In this document: positions 17,585 through 26,819 of the stretch, piece by piece
How positions within the stretch are numbered: the first letter of the stretch is position 1
Layout: every line of letters starts with the position of its first letter
Assembly: GCF_000222585.1 (NCBI RefSeq)
Contig: NZ_AFWE01000144.1
Location: forward strand, 104,530-168,529
DNA: 64,000 nt
Reading direction: 5' to 3'
From: Vibrio scophthalmi LMG 19158
GTDB taxonomy: Bacteria; Pseudomonadota; Gammaproteobacteria; Enterobacterales; Vibrionaceae
The notes under the pieces: model-generated
The model's database searches: none
What the model was told of the DNA's origin: nothing
Seen by the model: the letters and a program-made list of their open reading frames with translations, nothing else
Made by a program: the position numbers and the translations under genes

Positions 17585-17731
17585 AATCAAAATTTTTAAT
17601 CTAATGGCCAAATCGAACTGTAAGTCATTAATTGATCTGGCTAACAATTTAAGCAACTGGGTATATTTAAAACTTATTTGTTACTGCAAACAAACCAATT
17701 GGCTAGTAGCATGAATTAAAATTTTTAATGC
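17585..17731. promoter_or_regulatory. Repeated AAAATTTTTAAT elements between the PTS gene and its divergent LysR gene
   Basis: AAAATTTTTAAT occurs twice in this 190-base divergent gap, near 17588 and near 17716. The second copy extends to ATTAAAATTTTTAAT, a palindrome of 7-base arms around one central base. Paired A/T-rich palindromes close to both start codons suggest an operator for the LysR protein or a NagC-type regulator. Which protein binds is unknown. Confidence 0.4.
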
Positions 17732-17741
17732 ATGGATTAAG

Positions 17742-18620
17742 ATGGCTAACCAACAACTGTTGCTGCGCAACCTACATACTTTTAATGTCGCCGCGAAAAG
17801 CATGAGTTTTACCTTGGCGGCAAAAGAGCTGCACTTAACACAAGGGGCAGTGAGTCATCGCATCAAAGTGTTGGAGAATGAACTTGGATTTAATTTGTTT
17901 GTGCGCGGCACTCGCAAGCTGGAGCTAACCGCTGAAGGCGAGCGTTTTCAGCACACCTTGTCGAAGTCGCTCAGTTCTATTTTTGGCGAAATTGAAGACA
18001 TTAATTGCACGGAATTGCATGGCAAAATAAACATCGGCATGAGCCCGGCATTTGCCAATGGCTGGTTACTGCCTCGGATTGGGGATTTTAAGCGTCGTTA
18101 CCCTCGATTTAACCTCAATATCTTTTCTCAAGAAGAGCAAGACTTTCATAAAAATCATTTAGATATCGCAATTTACTATGGTGAAAGTGAGTTAAAAGAT
18201 ATGTATCGACAGCGTCTGTTTGGCGAGAAATATGTTCCGGTGTGCACCCCTGCCTATGCGAAAGAGCTTAAGATCTATGATGATGGATTAGCCTCGCTGC
18301 ATCGAGTGAATTTTATTCACGCCTTAGAATCCAATGTCTGGCAACGCTGGATTAAGCACTTTGATCTGGACGTTAATTTATTCAAACATTTCTACTGCGT
18401 AAGTCACCGTGATATGGGCGTACAAAGCGCACTGCATGACGTTGGTGTGGCGATGGGGCGCTATCAGTTTGTGAAGCAGTACATTGATACTGGCGAGCTT
18501 GTGACACCTTATCCGAGTATGGAAACTGAGATGAGTTATGATGTGTTATGCCCATTAGGCGCAGAGAAAAGACCGAAAGTGCACACCTTCATTAAGTGGT
18601 TGGAAAGCCAACTTAGTTAA
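17742..18620 (+). CDS. LysR-family regulator, GcvA/DsdC-like subgroup
   Basis: This 292-residue LysR-type transcriptional regulator begins with a winged helix-turn-helix (residues about 8-65; LHTFNVAAKSMSFTLAAKEL then GAVSHRIKVLENELG). A periplasmic-binding-protein-like effector domain follows (GKINIGMSPAFANGWLLPRI onward). The phrase AVSHRI...LFVRGTRKLELT and the ending FIKWLESQL resemble GcvA and DsdC more than other branches. It is divergent from the PTS permease, with 190 bases and repeated A/T palindromes between, so it most likely controls that transporter. Its inducer could be an amino sugar or an amino acid, and the sequence does not decide. The ATG at 17742 has no strong Shine-Dalgarno. 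Confidence 0.85.
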   Translation: MANQQLLLRNLHTFNVAAKSMSFTLAAKELHLTQGAVSHRIKVLENELGFNLFVRGTRKLELTAEGERFQHTLSKSLSSIFGEIEDINCTELHGKINIGMSPAFANGWLLPRIGDFKRRYPRFNLNIFSQEEQDFHKNHLDIAIYYGESELKDMYRQRLFGEKYVPVCTPAYAKELKIYDDGLASLHRVNFIHALESNVWQRWIKHFDLDVNLFKHFYCVSHRDMGVQSALHDVGVAMGRYQFVKQYIDTGELVTPYPSMETEMSYDVLCPLGAEKRPKVHTFIKWLESQLS

Positions 18621-18710
18621 TTTAGCAATGTCATAGTACAAAACCGAATTTCTCAACCTTATAACGCTGACTCATAATAAAACCCGATGGATAGCGATAA
18701 GGATATAAAA

Positions 18711-18884
18711 ATGAAGTTGATACTGACAGTAGGTGCGGTGTTACTGATTGCTACGGCAACGCAAGTAGAAGGACTCTATCGAGCGTTAGCCGAGTTATCT
18801 GCGTTTCTCTTCGTGGCAGCGCTAGTGATTCATTACCGCAAAGAGAAACGCCAAAAAATATCGATTGAGCCTGAAGATATTTAA
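18711..18884 (+). CDS. Small membrane protein, unknown
   Basis: This 57-residue protein consists largely of two hydrophobic stretches (about residues 3-17 and 26-43), followed by a basic tail (HYRKEKRQK) and an acidic end (EPEDI). That suggests a small inner-membrane protein with its C-terminus in the cytoplasm. I place the start at the ATG at 18711 because AAGGAT lies at the right distance; the frame is open eight codons further back. It follows the LysR gene by 90 bases on the same strand and faces the yeiH-type gene. I do not recognise a family. Confidence 0.55.
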   Translation: MKLILTVGAVLLIATATQVEGLYRALAELSAFLFVAALVIHYRKEKRQKISIEPEDI

Positions 18885-18904
18885 GGGCTCTTGGAGTGTT
18901 TTTT

Positions 18905-19828
18905 CTATGCCAGTGTTAGCCAAGCCAGCGAACTGGTCGAGATCAATACCCACAAGGTCACGCCAAACAGTAACGGCTTTGCTCCCGCAGCTTTGAGTTT
19001 GCTGACTGAGATCCCGCAACCAATCAAGAACAAACACACCACCAACGCGCGTTTAGCGACATCAAAAATAACGTTATAGATCGCCTCAAATTGCGGTAGA
19101 GCGTCACTAACCCCAATCGCTAGACAGTAAAAAAGAATAAAGAATGGGATGGTGATTTTTTTCGAATCGCTACGGAAGATAAACGCACTAACGAAAGCAA
19201 CGGGAATGATCCACAATGCGCGCGCCAGCTTTAAGGTTGTCGCGGTGGTAAGTGCTTCTTCACCATAGGCAGAGGCTGCACCAACAACAGACGAGGTATC
19301 GTGGATAGCAATCGCCGCCCAAGTGCCAAAGGTGTGCTGATCCAAATTGAGCGCATGGCCAATTACCGGGAAGATAAACAGAGCGATAGAGTTGAGCACA
19401 AAGACCGTTGCTAAAGCGAGACCAATCTCTTCATCTTCCGCTTGAATCGCGGGTGAAACTGCCGCAATCGCGCTACCGCCACAAATGGCAGTGCCTGCTG
19501 AAATCAAATAGCCGAGCTTCTTATCCAGTTTTAATAATTTGGTTAGCCACCAACCGACAACTAAAGTGCTGACAATAGTGGTAATGATAATGCCAATACC
19601 ATCGGAGGTAACCGTGAGAGCTTCTTCAAAGTGAATCCCAAAACCGAGGCCGACAATCGAATAAGCTAAGAGCTTTTTAGTGATTTTCGCGAGATTAACG
19701 TGGCTTGGGACTAAACCGAAGGAAGCCAATAGAAAGCCAATCACTAAGGCGGTTGGTGATGTAACGAAAGGGGTTAGGCAGGCAAGCAGGCCAATAATAA
19801 AAGGAACAGTTTGTTGATATGGTTTCAT
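18905..19828 (-). CDS. yeiH: YeiH-family inner-membrane protein
   Basis: This 307-residue polytopic membrane protein with about ten hydrophobic segments belongs to the UPF0324/YeiH family. The signature [14 protein letters not shown] and the following [16 protein letters not shown] segment are diagnostic. [18 protein letters not shown] is the second conserved loop. The family is thought to comprise sulfur-compound or anion exporters, but its function is not firmly established. The start at 19828 has no clear Shine-Dalgarno. Upstream is a perfect palindrome (19934-19947) that may be a regulator site. The gene lies downstream of the MFS-acyltransferase gene on the same strand with 155 bases between, so it is probably a separate unit. 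Confidence 0.85.
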   Translation of the reverse strand: MKPYQQTVPFIIGLLACLTPFVTSPTALVIGFLLASFGLVPSHVNLAKITKKLLAYSIVGLGFGIHFEEALTVTSDGIGIIITTIVSTLVVGWWLTKLLKLDKKLGYLISAGTAICGGSAIAAVSPAIQAEDEEIGLALATVFVLNSIALFIFPVIGHALNLDQHTFGTWAAIAIHDTSSVVGAASAYGEEALTTATTLKLARALWIIPVAFVSAFIFRSDSKKITIPFFILFYCLAIGVSDALPQFEAIYNVIFDVAKRALVVCLFLIGCGISVSKLKAAGAKPLLFGVTLWVLISTSSLAWLTLA

Positions 19829-19933
19829 GGTTTACATGCGCTTATGCGTCTAAAGGGGGCAGTGAACATCATTGCTCACTTATAAAGAACGCCATTTTAC
19901 ATAATAGCGCTCGGTCAGTAAGTCTGAATGAAT

Positions 19934-19947
19934 TGAACAGCTGTTCA
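19934..19947. promoter_or_regulatory. Perfect 14-bp palindrome upstream of yeiH
   Basis: TGAACAGCTGTTCA is a perfect dyad about 105 bases upstream of the yeiH start and 37 bases past the stop of the upstream gene. It lacks a T-run on either side, so an operator is more likely than a terminator. A related but differently spaced GAACATTGTTC sits upstream of the TetR gene (about 22482-22492). Confidence 0.45.
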
Positions 19948-19983
19948 GAAAAATTAAACAACTGTCCAGTCACTGGTTATCGA

Positions 19984-21858
19984 TTAGCGCCAATCGCCGC
20001 GTAACTGGCTGACTTTTTGATGCATTGTTTGAGTTGTTGCTTGATCTGGCATGACGGGCTCTCCCGCTTCAATCTCAACCTTAGACCAAAATCGTGTTGG
20101 TCGCCCCTTACAAGCGTGACCTTTGTAGCGGCTAAAATAGCTACCCCATAAGCCTTTAAGCGCCATCGGAATAACGGGGACTGGGCTACGACGCAAAATA
20201 ATGTCCATTCCGCGCATAAACTTTTCGATTTCGCCACTGCTGGTGAGGTGCCCTTCAGGGAAAATACATACGATGTGACCGTTATTGAGATCTTGTTCTA
20301 CTTGATTAAATGCACGTCGAATTGAACCACGATTGGTCGAGGAGATAGGGATCACGCCAGCTCGTTTTAAAAAACGACGAATTGGCGGTAAATTGGCGTA
20401 CTCTTCTTGCATCACAAAACGGATCAAGCGTGGATAAGCGCCACTAAGTAGCAGTGCATCCATATAGCTGACATGGTTACAAACAATCAGTGCACCGCCT
20501 TGTTCTGGCAAGTTGTGTAAGTTTTTATGGGTGACGCGATACATGGTGTGAGTGATGATCCAAACCAAAAAGCGCACCACAAAAATCGGTACTTGAGCAA
20601 ATAGGTAGAACGCAACCAATAAGTTTAACGCCGCCAAAAGCAGGAAAAACTGTGGTATCGATAACTCAATGATGCTCAGACAGACAATGCCTAAGATGGC
20701 ACTGCCAACCATGAATAATGAGTTATAGATGTTCAATGCCGCAACCACTTGAGCTCGTTCAGTCACTTTGGCTCGCTTTTGCATCATGGCGTAGAGCGGT
20801 ACGATAAATATCCCACCAGAAGCTCCTAGTAACAGTAAATAGGCAAAGACAGGCCACAAGGGTTGATAGGTAATAAACGCGCTAAAATTGTCGAAGGTAG
20901 GTAATGAGTCAGGTACTGAGCTGGCCATCAGCCAACCAAAAATAGTGATACCTAAACTGCCCAGCGGTACGATGCCGATTTCAATTCGGTGATTAGAGAG
21001 CTTATCACACGCCAATGAACCAAAGGCGATACCGACAGAAAATAGTGCCAATAGAAAGGAAACGGCACTTTCACTGCCATTAAGATAGATCTTCGTAAAA
21101 TTAGGGAACTGGGTGAGGTAGGCTGCGCCTAAAAACCAGAACCAACTGATGGCCATGATGGATTGGAAGATAACGCGATCCGATTTGGCGATAGCGATGG
21201 TTTTCTTAGTGTGCTTAATCGGTTGCCAGCGGAATTTTATATTAGGCGCTGAAGCGGCGGCTTCGGGAATCGAACGGCTGGCGAAATAACCCAACAAGGC
21301 GAATAGCACCACACAGCCGGCGGCAAGGTAGTTAGCATTGTCAGCAGAGGCAATCACCCCTGCGCCTAGCGTGCCGAGTAAAATGGCCAAAAAAGTACCG
21401 GTTTCAACCAGCGCGTTGCCTGGGACTAGCTCTTTAGTTTTGAGTTGCTGTGGCAAGAGGGCGTACTTGACTGGACCAAAGAAGGCCGATTGGGTGCCCA
21501 TTAAGAACAGCAGCACTAACAGTACCAGATAGCTTTCGGTAATAAAGCCAACAGCACCAAGCAACATGATGCCAATTTCAGCCAATTTTACCTTACGAAT
21601 AAAGCCCGATTTTTCATACTTATCGGCCAGTACTCCAGCGGAGGCAGAGAACAGAAAAAACGGTAAAATGAACAGACCAGCAGCCAGATTGATAAACAGA
21701 TGGCTTGAAACGGGCAAAACCCCAACGCCTGCGAACGCAACAAACAACAGCAGGACATTTTTGAAAATGTTGTCGTTAAATGCGCCAAAAAATTGGGTAA
21801 TAAAATAGGGCAGAAAGCGACGTTGAGTCAGCAGTGAGGTTTGGCTTTGCTGTGGCAT
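19984..21858 (-). CDS. MFS transporter fused to a 1-acylglycerol-phosphate acyltransferase domain (LplT-Aas type)
   Basis: This 624-residue two-part membrane protein begins with an MFS transporter of about 12 helices (residues 1-420; FFGAFNDNIFKNVLLLF and GVLADKYEKSGFIRK are typical of the LplT family). It ends with a PlsC-type acyltransferase domain (about residues 430-620). The acyltransferase motifs are NHVSYMD (NHx4D catalytic pair), the RGSIRR region and IFPEGHLT. In E. coli, LplT flips lysophospholipids inward and Aas re-acylates them, so a fusion implies lysophospholipid uptake and repair in one polypeptide. The AMP-binding part of Aas is absent here, so acyl donor use may differ. The start has AAGGATC upstream. 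A TetR gene ends 16 bases before it, so the two likely form an operon. Confidence 0.88.
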   Translation of the reverse strand: MPQQSQTSLLTQRRFLPYFITQFFGAFNDNIFKNVLLLFVAFAGVGVLPVSSHLFINLAAGLFILPFFLFSASAGVLADKYEKSGFIRKVKLAEIGIMLLGAVGFITESYLVLLVLLFLMGTQSAFFGPVKYALLPQQLKTKELVPGNALVETGTFLAILLGTLGAGVIASADNANYLAAGCVVLFALLGYFASRSIPEAAASAPNIKFRWQPIKHTKKTIAIAKSDRVIFQSIMAISWFWFLGAAYLTQFPNFTKIYLNGSESAVSFLLALFSVGIAFGSLACDKLSNHRIEIGIVPLGSLGITIFGWLMASSVPDSLPTFDNFSAFITYQPLWPVFAYLLLLGASGGIFIVPLYAMMQKRAKVTERAQVVAALNIYNSLFMVGSAILGIVCLSIIELSIPQFFLLLAALNLLVAFYLFAQVPIFVVRFLVWIITHTMYRVTHKNLHNLPEQGGALIVCNHVSYMDALLLSGAYPRLIRFVMQEEYANLPPIRRFLKRAGVIPISSTNRGSIRRAFNQVEQDLNNGHIVCIFPEGHLTSSGEIEKFMRGMDIILRRSPVPVIPMALKGLWGSYFSRYKGHACKGRPTRFWSKVEIEAGEPVMPDQATTQTMHQKVSQLRGDWR

Positions 21859-21874
21859 TGCAGATCCTTGTGCG

Positions 21875-22465
21875 TTACCAGTTTTTCAAGTAGTTCGACA
21901 GTAAATTTTCAATCAACTCTTTACCATCAATCGGTTCCGCGGCGAAAAATTTGTCGTCGACACTGAGCAGAGTAATGCCGTGCACACCCGACCATAGAAC
22001 ACGACTAGCTTGAAGAACTTCTGTGTCGCTGCGCGCAGGGGCGAGGGTACGTAATAAATGCTCGAGCATACCGGTCATATTATCAATACGCGCACTTTGC
22101 CACTCTGGCAGTACTTCTCCATTCATGTTGTGCTCAAAAATAAGCTGCCAACGATGTGGATGGCGCTGAGCAAACTCATGATAGCAATAAGCGAGCTCAT
22201 ACAGAGCTTGGTTCGGATCCTGGCTTTTCGTCACCACCGCTTTTGCTTCCGCTGACAGTTCATCCAGCGTTTGTGCTACGGCATGAAGTAGCAATAAGTT
22301 GTAGTTCCCGAACACATTCACCAGCGTGCTCGGTACATAGCCAATCATGTTGGCGATTTTGCGCAAGCTTAGCTCATGATAAGAGTGCTCGTCCAAAAAG
22401 CGCTTTACCGTCTCTAAGGTCAGTGAGATAAGCTGTTCGCGTGTGTGATCGTTTCTTCGTGCCAT
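21875..22465 (-). CDS. TetR-family transcriptional regulator
   Basis: This 196-residue TetR-type repressor begins with a helix-turn-helix (residues about 8-55; LSLRKIANMIGYVPSTLVNVFGN). A helical ligand-binding half follows and contains WSGVHGITLLS, the pattern of the WHG-type C-terminal domain. It lies 16 bases upstream of the MFS-acyltransferase fusion on the same strand, so it probably regulates that lipid gene and itself. A fatty acid, lysolipid or membrane stress signal is a reasonable but unproven ligand. A GAACATTGTTC inverted repeat lies about 17 bases upstream of its start and is a candidate operator. No clear Shine-Dalgarno precedes the ATG at 22465. Confidence 0.87.
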   Translation of the reverse strand: MARRNDHTREQLISLTLETVKRFLDEHSYHELSLRKIANMIGYVPSTLVNVFGNYNLLLLHAVAQTLDELSAEAKAVVTKSQDPNQALYELAYCYHEFAQRHPHRWQLIFEHNMNGEVLPEWQSARIDNMTGMLEHLLRTLAPARSDTEVLQASRVLWSGVHGITLLSVDDKFFAAEPIDGKELIENLLSNYLKNW

Positions 22466-22673
22466 AATGGAAAATCAAAAATGAACATTGTTCGATATTC
22501 TAATGAGCTACTACCTCAAGCGTCAACAACCTCAATTATCAAATTTGCAATATTCTGATACATGAATTCGATTGTGGGATGTATCTTTCTCTTGTAGAGA
22601 GCGCTAAGATTAAAGAACCAGAGCCTTCAATGGGCTGGATATTAAACTAAATAAAGTACCCTAAAGGAAAAAC

Positions 22674-23552
22674 ATGAAACGACTTTTTTCTCTAGTGGCG
22701 TTATTGATGGTTTCTGTAGCCATCACGCCTGTAGCGGAAGCTAAGAAGTTTGGTGGTGGCAAGTCTTTCGGTAAAAGCTTTAAGACAGCACCAGCGCCTA
22801 AACAGCAAAAACAGAACACCAATACCATTGGTAAAGAGCAAGCAGCGAAGCAGTCATCAAGCAAAAAAGGTTTGATGGGTGGCATTCTAGGTGGTCTGCT
22901 GGTTGGTGGTTTACTTGGTTCGTTGCTTGGCGGTGGCGCATTCGAAGGTATCCAGTTCATGGATATTCTGATCATCGGCCTTATTGCCTTTGTGATCTTC
23001 AAACTCATGCGCGGTATGCTGGGGGCGAAGCAGGGCAGTATGAATCAGCATCGACAGCAACCAGCTTTCGGTAGTTCTGCGCCTAAGTTTGAACAGCCAA
23101 ATGTTCATAACTTTGAGCAACCACAGAACGTAAACCAAGGTGGCTTTGGTGGTTTTGGTGCGCAAACAGACGTACCACATAACTTTCCACCAAGCTTTGA
23201 TCAAGCGGCATTTGTAAACGGTTCTCGTGAACACTACCGTATTATCCAAGGTGCGTGGAACCACAACCAGCTTGAAACGATCGAAGAGTATGTTTCTCCG
23301 AGCTTGTATCAAGACCTGCAAGAAGAGCGCGCAAAATTGGATGGCGAACAGCACACCGACGTAATGTACGTCGATGCAGAAATTGTTCGTGCTGATTACG
23401 ATGCAAACAAAGCACAGCTAAGCCTACAGTTTAGTGGCCGCTACCGTGATGCTGCGGAAGGTATTGAAGAAGATATCGAAGACGTATGGCACTTAGAGCG
23501 TGACCTAACGGTTGAGAATGCACCATGGTTGATTGTGGGCATCCAAGGATAA
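22674..23552 (+). CDS. Tim44-like domain inner-membrane protein
   Basis: This 292-residue protein has an N-terminal signal-like segment (residues 1-23, ending VAEA), a Gly/Lys/Gln-rich low-complexity stretch, and a glycine-zipper hydrophobic region (GGILGGLLVGGLLGSLLGGG, about 66-85). A second helix follows (MDILIIGLIAFVIFKLM), then a Gln/Asn/Gly-rich spacer and a C-terminal Tim44-like domain from about residue 180 (FVNGSREHYRIIQGAW to the end). The domain is related to the mitochondrial import motor protein Tim44. In bacteria its role is unclear, though membrane-associated lipid or protein handling has been suggested. It stands alone with an AAGGAA Shine-Dalgarno and a strong terminator. Confidence 0.87.
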   Translation: MKRLFSLVALLMVSVAITPVAEAKKFGGGKSFGKSFKTAPAPKQQKQNTNTIGKEQAAKQSSSKKGLMGGILGGLLVGGLLGSLLGGGAFEGIQFMDILIIGLIAFVIFKLMRGMLGAKQGSMNQHRQQPAFGSSAPKFEQPNVHNFEQPQNVNQGGFGGFGAQTDVPHNFPPSFDQAAFVNGSREHYRIIQGAWNHNQLETIEEYVSPSLYQDLQEERAKLDGEQHTDVMYVDAEIVRADYDANKAQLSLQFSGRYRDAAEGIEEDIEDVWHLERDLTVENAPWLIVGIQG

Positions 23553-23580
23553 TCCTTCGTTACTGAGAGCACAGTTTTCA

Positions 23581-23614
23581 AAAACGCCCGAGCCGAACGC
23601 TTGGGCGTTTTTTT
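23581..23614 (+). terminator. Terminator after the Tim44-like gene
   Basis: AACGCCCGAG and CTTGGGCGTT form a GC-rich stem with the loop CCGAACG, followed by seven T residues. Confidence 0.9.
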
Positions 23615-23666
23615 ATCTATCGCGTATACTAGCTCTCTGAAGAATTAGAAAGATAAGGAAAGTAAA

Positions 23667-23987
23667 GTGGCTGAATTCAAACATAAAAACCTGACGCAAG
23701 AACAGCAAGACAAACTCGATGCCGCGGTTTTTCGCCGTTTGCTCGCGCATCTTGATGATAATAAAGATGTGCAAAACATCGATTTGATGATTTTGGCGGG
23801 TTTTTGCCGTAACTGCTTTAGTAAATGGTACAAAGCCGAAGCTGAAAATCAGCAGTTAGATCTGGATATTGATGATGCGCGTGAACGTGTGTATGGCATG
23901 ACATATGATGAGTGGAAACAAAACCATCAACCCGCGGCAACCCCAGAGCAACTCGCAGCATTTGAAGCGCGTGAAAAAGCAAAGTAA
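23667..23987 (+). CDS. DUF1244-family protein
   Basis: This 106-residue soluble protein has the DUF1244 core: AAVFRRLLAHLDDNKDVQNIDLM and the cysteine-containing block GFCRNCFSKWYKAEA, followed by GMTYDEWKQNHQ. The two cysteines, two residues apart, could bind a metal. The start is a GTG at 23667 with AAGGAAA upstream. The gene is flanked by terminators on both sides, so it is a single-gene unit. The family's function is not known to me; its members are widespread in proteobacteria. Confidence 0.87.
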   Translation: MAEFKHKNLTQEQQDKLDAAVFRRLLAHLDDNKDVQNIDLMILAGFCRNCFSKWYKAEAENQQLDLDIDDARERVYGMTYDEWKQNHQPAATPEQLAAFEAREKAK

Positions 23988-24024
23988 TTAACCGATAGCT
24001 GCGGTGTTTGCACGACAGAGATAA

Positions 24025-24056
24025 AAAATGGCACTCCTGTGAGTGCCATTTTATTT
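24025..24056. terminator. Bidirectional terminator
   Basis: AAAATGGCACTC (24025-24036) pairs with GAGTGCCATTTT (24041-24052) around CTGT. The A-run on one side and T-run on the other let it serve both the DUF1244 gene and the convergent cysteine-desulfhydrase-like gene. Confidence 0.88.
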
Positions 24057-24116
24057 TGTACTAGTTTCCCCGCCCACCTTGCTGTATTGCTAATTGAGCT
24101 TGGAATATCGCGTCAA

Positions 24117-25184
24117 TTAATCAAGCTGGCCAGTAGCCTCAAAGCGCTCAAGTCTTGCCATAAACGGTTGTAGATCACCAATGTTTGTTTGTACCCATTC
24201 TGGGTTGTAGTAGGTGTCTAGGTAACGTTCGCCGCTATCACACAATAACGTGACAATTGACCCTTTCTCGCCGCGCAGTTTCATTTCTCCGGCAAGTTGC
24301 AATACGCCATATAAGTTGGTACCTGTTGAGGCTCCGACTTTTCGGCCGAGAATTTTTTCTAGCCAATGGGCCGTCGCTACTGAAGCTGCATCTTCAATGG
24401 TGCGCATTTCGTCCACTACCCCAGGGATAAAGCTTGGCTCCACACGTGGGCGGCCAATACCTTCAATTTTACTGCCGTTTTCGCCCGTGATCGCTTTGTT
24501 ACCGGTACGATAAAATTCGTGGAACACTGAGTTTTCAGGGTCAACAACACATAATTTGGTATCGTGCTGTTGATGGCGAATAAAGCGACCGATGGTTGCC
24601 GATGTACCGCCTGTACCAGGGCTCATCACAACCCATGCTGGAACTGGATGATCTTCCAGTTGCATTTGGTCAAAGATGGAATTGGCAATGTTATTGTTAC
24701 CACGCCAGTCAGTTGCGCGTTCTGCGTAGGTAAACTGATCCATATAGTGGCCGTTTAGCTCTTCGGCTAGGCGATGTGATTCCGCATAAATCTGATCTGA
24801 ACGCTCAACCAAGTGCGCTTTACCGCCATAAAATTCGATTTGTTCAATCTTTTTACATGCCGTGCTTTTTGGCATAACAGCAATAAACGGCAATCCTAAC
24901 AAGCGAGCGAAGTAGGCTTCAGAAACAGCGGTGCTACCTGATGAAGATTCAATGATGGTTGTTTCAGGACCAACCCAGCCGTTACAAATGGCATAAAGAA
25001 ACAGGGAACGAGCAAGGCGATGCTTTAGTGAACCGGTTGGGTGAGTGCTTTCATCTTTTAGATAGATGTCGATACCCTCAACACTTGGTAGGTCGAGTTT
25101 AATTAGGTGGGTATCTGCTGAGCGTTGGTAGTCGGCTTCGATTTTTCTAACCGCATTGTTAATCCAATCATGATCGGTACACAT
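24117..25184 (-). CDS. PLP-dependent cysteine desulfhydrase-like / cysteine synthase family protein
   Basis: This 355-residue fold-type II pyridoxal-phosphate enzyme carries the cofactor lysine in [14 protein letters not shown], the substrate loop [16 protein letters not shown] and the phosphate-binding [14 protein letters not shown]. The long C-terminal region ([33 protein letters not shown]) is typical of a branch annotated as cysteine synthase/cystathionine beta-synthase. Some members of that branch (Cds1) instead degrade cysteine to pyruvate, ammonia and H2S. The divergent neighbour is a DecR-type regulator, which in E. coli controls cysteine detoxification, so a catabolic role is favoured here. 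That is inference from context. The ATG at 25184 has AAGGAG upstream. A strong dyad lies in the shared promoter region. Confidence 0.82.
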   Translation of the reverse strand: MCTDHDWINNAVRKIEADYQRSADTHLIKLDLPSVEGIDIYLKDESTHPTGSLKHRLARSLFLYAICNGWVGPETTIIESSSGSTAVSEAYFARLLGLPFIAVMPKSTACKKIEQIEFYGGKAHLVERSDQIYAESHRLAEELNGHYMDQFTYAERATDWRGNNNIANSIFDQMQLEDHPVPAWVVMSPGTGGTSATIGRFIRHQQHDTKLCVVDPENSVFHEFYRTGNKAITGENGSKIEGIGRPRVEPSFIPGVVDEMRTIEDAASVATAHWLEKILGRKVGASTGTNLYGVLQLAGEMKLRGEKGSIVTLLCDSGERYLDTYYNPEWVQTNIGDLQPFMARLERFEATGQLD

Positions 25185-25231
25185 TAGGCTATCTCCTTAA
25201 ATATCGTTATGCTGATAATTTACCTACAATT

Positions 25232-25290
25232 AGGGAGAAAACCTTTGCATTTTTTGTTCTATTTTTCTTATATTAGAGAAATATTTTCTC
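25232..25290. promoter_or_regulatory. GAGAAA dyad in the divergent DecR promoter region
   Basis: GAGAAATATTTTCTC (25276-25290) is a perfect palindrome with a 3-base centre, 20 bases before decR. A matching half-site GGGAGAAAA lies about 40 bases away (25233-25241), close to the cysteine gene. Spaced GAGAAA units suit a multimeric Lrp/AsnC regulator. The bound protein is inferred to be DecR. Confidence 0.5.
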
Positions 25291-25310
25291 CAAATTGATT
25301 GGGTTGTGAA

Positions 25311-25769
25311 ATGGAACTGGATGGAATTGATCGAAAAATACTCGCTTTGCTGCAACGTGATGCCACCTTGTCTTTAAGTGATCTGGCCGATGCTGTGAAT
25401 CTAACCACGACACCGTGTTGGAAGCGGCTCAAAAAGCTGGAAGAGAGCGGGGTGATCCAAAAGCGGGTAGCGTTGCTCAATCCAGATAAACTCGACTTAT
25501 CATTTAATGCTTTTGTGATGATAAAAACGCGTGATCACTCTCATGAGTGGTATAGCCAATTTGTTGCCACTGCGACTGAATTTCCAGAGGTGATGGAGTT
25601 TTATCGTATGGCGGGTGAGTACGACTACATGATGAAAGTGCTGGTTAAAGATATGCAAAGCTTTGACCGTTTTTACAAAAAACTGGTTAACTCAGTGAAA
25701 GGGATTTCGGATGTGACGTCGACGTTTGCGATGGAACCTTTAAAATACACCACAGCGCTACCGATTTAA
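25311..25769 (+). CDS. decR: Lrp/AsnC-family regulator DecR
   Basis: This 152-residue Lrp/AsnC-family regulator begins with a helix-turn-helix (residues about 4-60; [26 protein letters not shown]) and ends with a RAM effector domain ([19 protein letters not shown]). It matches E. coli DecR (YbaO) closely, including TTTPCWKRL and the ending [17 protein letters not shown]. DecR senses cysteine and activates cysteine breakdown genes, in keeping with the divergent desulfhydrase-like enzyme. The ATG at 25311 gives exactly the E. coli length; a TTG four codons earlier is possible. The Shine-Dalgarno is weak for both. Confidence 0.87.
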   Translation: MELDGIDRKILALLQRDATLSLSDLADAVNLTTTPCWKRLKKLEESGVIQKRVALLNPDKLDLSFNAFVMIKTRDHSHEWYSQFVATATEFPEVMEFYRMAGEYDYMMKVLVKDMQSFDRFYKKLVNSVKGISDVTSTFAMEPLKYTTALPI

Positions 25770-25800
25770 TCCGGTAGACGCTGTGGTACGAGGTGCTGAT

Positions 25801-26664
25801 TTAGTCAATAAAGCGCATCACACCTTCTTGTACTGCGCTGGCCACCAAGTTGCCTTGACGATCATAAATCTCGCCACGGACTAAGCCGCGAGTGTTGCTT
25901 GCGGTTGGGCTATCAATCGCATACAGCAACCATTCATCCATCTTAAATGGGCGGTGGAACCAGATTGAGTGGTCAATGGTCGCAACTTGGAATTTAGGCG
26001 TGAGCAGCGATACGCCGTGAGGATGAAGTGCAGTTGTTAAAAAGCCCCAGTCTGACGCATAAGCCAACAGGTATTGATGAATCAACTGATTGTCTGGTAA
26101 CGCGCCATTCGCTTTGATCCACAAATATTGTTTAGCTTCTGTCTTAGCTGGTTTTAGCGGATTTACCACGACGACAGGGCGCATTTCAATGGGCTTTTCG
26201 CCACAAAAGGTTTGGCGTAATTTTTCGGGTAAGAAGTCGGCAACGCGTGCTGCGAGCTCTGATTCTGATGCGAAATTTTCTGGCCCAGGGATATCTGGCA
26301 TGGTGTTTTGGTGCTCAAAACCAGGCGCATCGCCATGATAAGAGGCGGTGAGGTAGAAAATAGGACGGCCATTTTGAATCGCTTTAACGCGTCGAGTACT
26401 GAAGCTACGACCATCACGTAGATTTTCGACATCATAAATAATCGGCTTTTCCGGATCGCCTGGGTAGAGAAAGTAGCTATGAAATGAGTGGACGGTGCGT
26501 TCGTCGTCGACGGTATAACGCGCTGCAGAGAGCGCTTGGCCAATGACTTGGCCCCCGTAAACTTGAGGCAAGCCTAGGTTTTCACTTTGGCCGCGAAACA
26601 ATCCTTCTTCTAGCTTTTCAAGTTTCAGAAGATTTAGCAGCTCGTTCAGTGGTTTACTCATCAT
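25801..26664 (-). CDS. tesB: Acyl-CoA thioesterase II TesB
   Basis: This 287-residue double hot-dog-fold thioesterase hydrolyses medium- and long-chain acyl-CoA. The E. coli TesB landmarks are all present: [39 protein letters not shown], and the catalytic aspartate, threonine and glutamine in [19 protein letters not shown] and VQEGVM. The ATG at 26664 has GGA six bases upstream; the next codon is also ATG. Its neighbours ybaY and atl, and the ffs gene further on, reproduce the E. coli tesB-ybaY-ffs-ybaZ neighbourhood in slightly altered order. Confidence 0.95.
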   Translation of the reverse strand: MMSKPLNELLNLLKLEKLEEGLFRGQSENLGLPQVYGGQVIGQALSAARYTVDDERTVHSFHSYFLYPGDPEKPIIYDVENLRDGRSFSTRRVKAIQNGRPIFYLTASYHGDAPGFEHQNTMPDIPGPENFASESELAARVADFLPEKLRQTFCGEKPIEMRPVVVVNPLKPAKTEAKQYLWIKANGALPDNQLIHQYLLAYASDWGFLTTALHPHGVSLLTPKFQVATIDHSIWFHRPFKMDEWLLYAIDSPTASNTRGLVRGEIYDRQGNLVASAVQEGVMRFID

Positions 26665-26819
26665 GTATTATCCAAAATTAATTCTTTAAGCATTCTACGT
26701 AGTGTCATTATTGCACGCAATGATCATGGCTAAAGCCACTCACGGTTAACACCAGTATAGAGTAAAAGCTCATTATAACGGCGTTGCGTCAGAAATTGGT
26801 CAAGAGTGAATTCCCTCTC

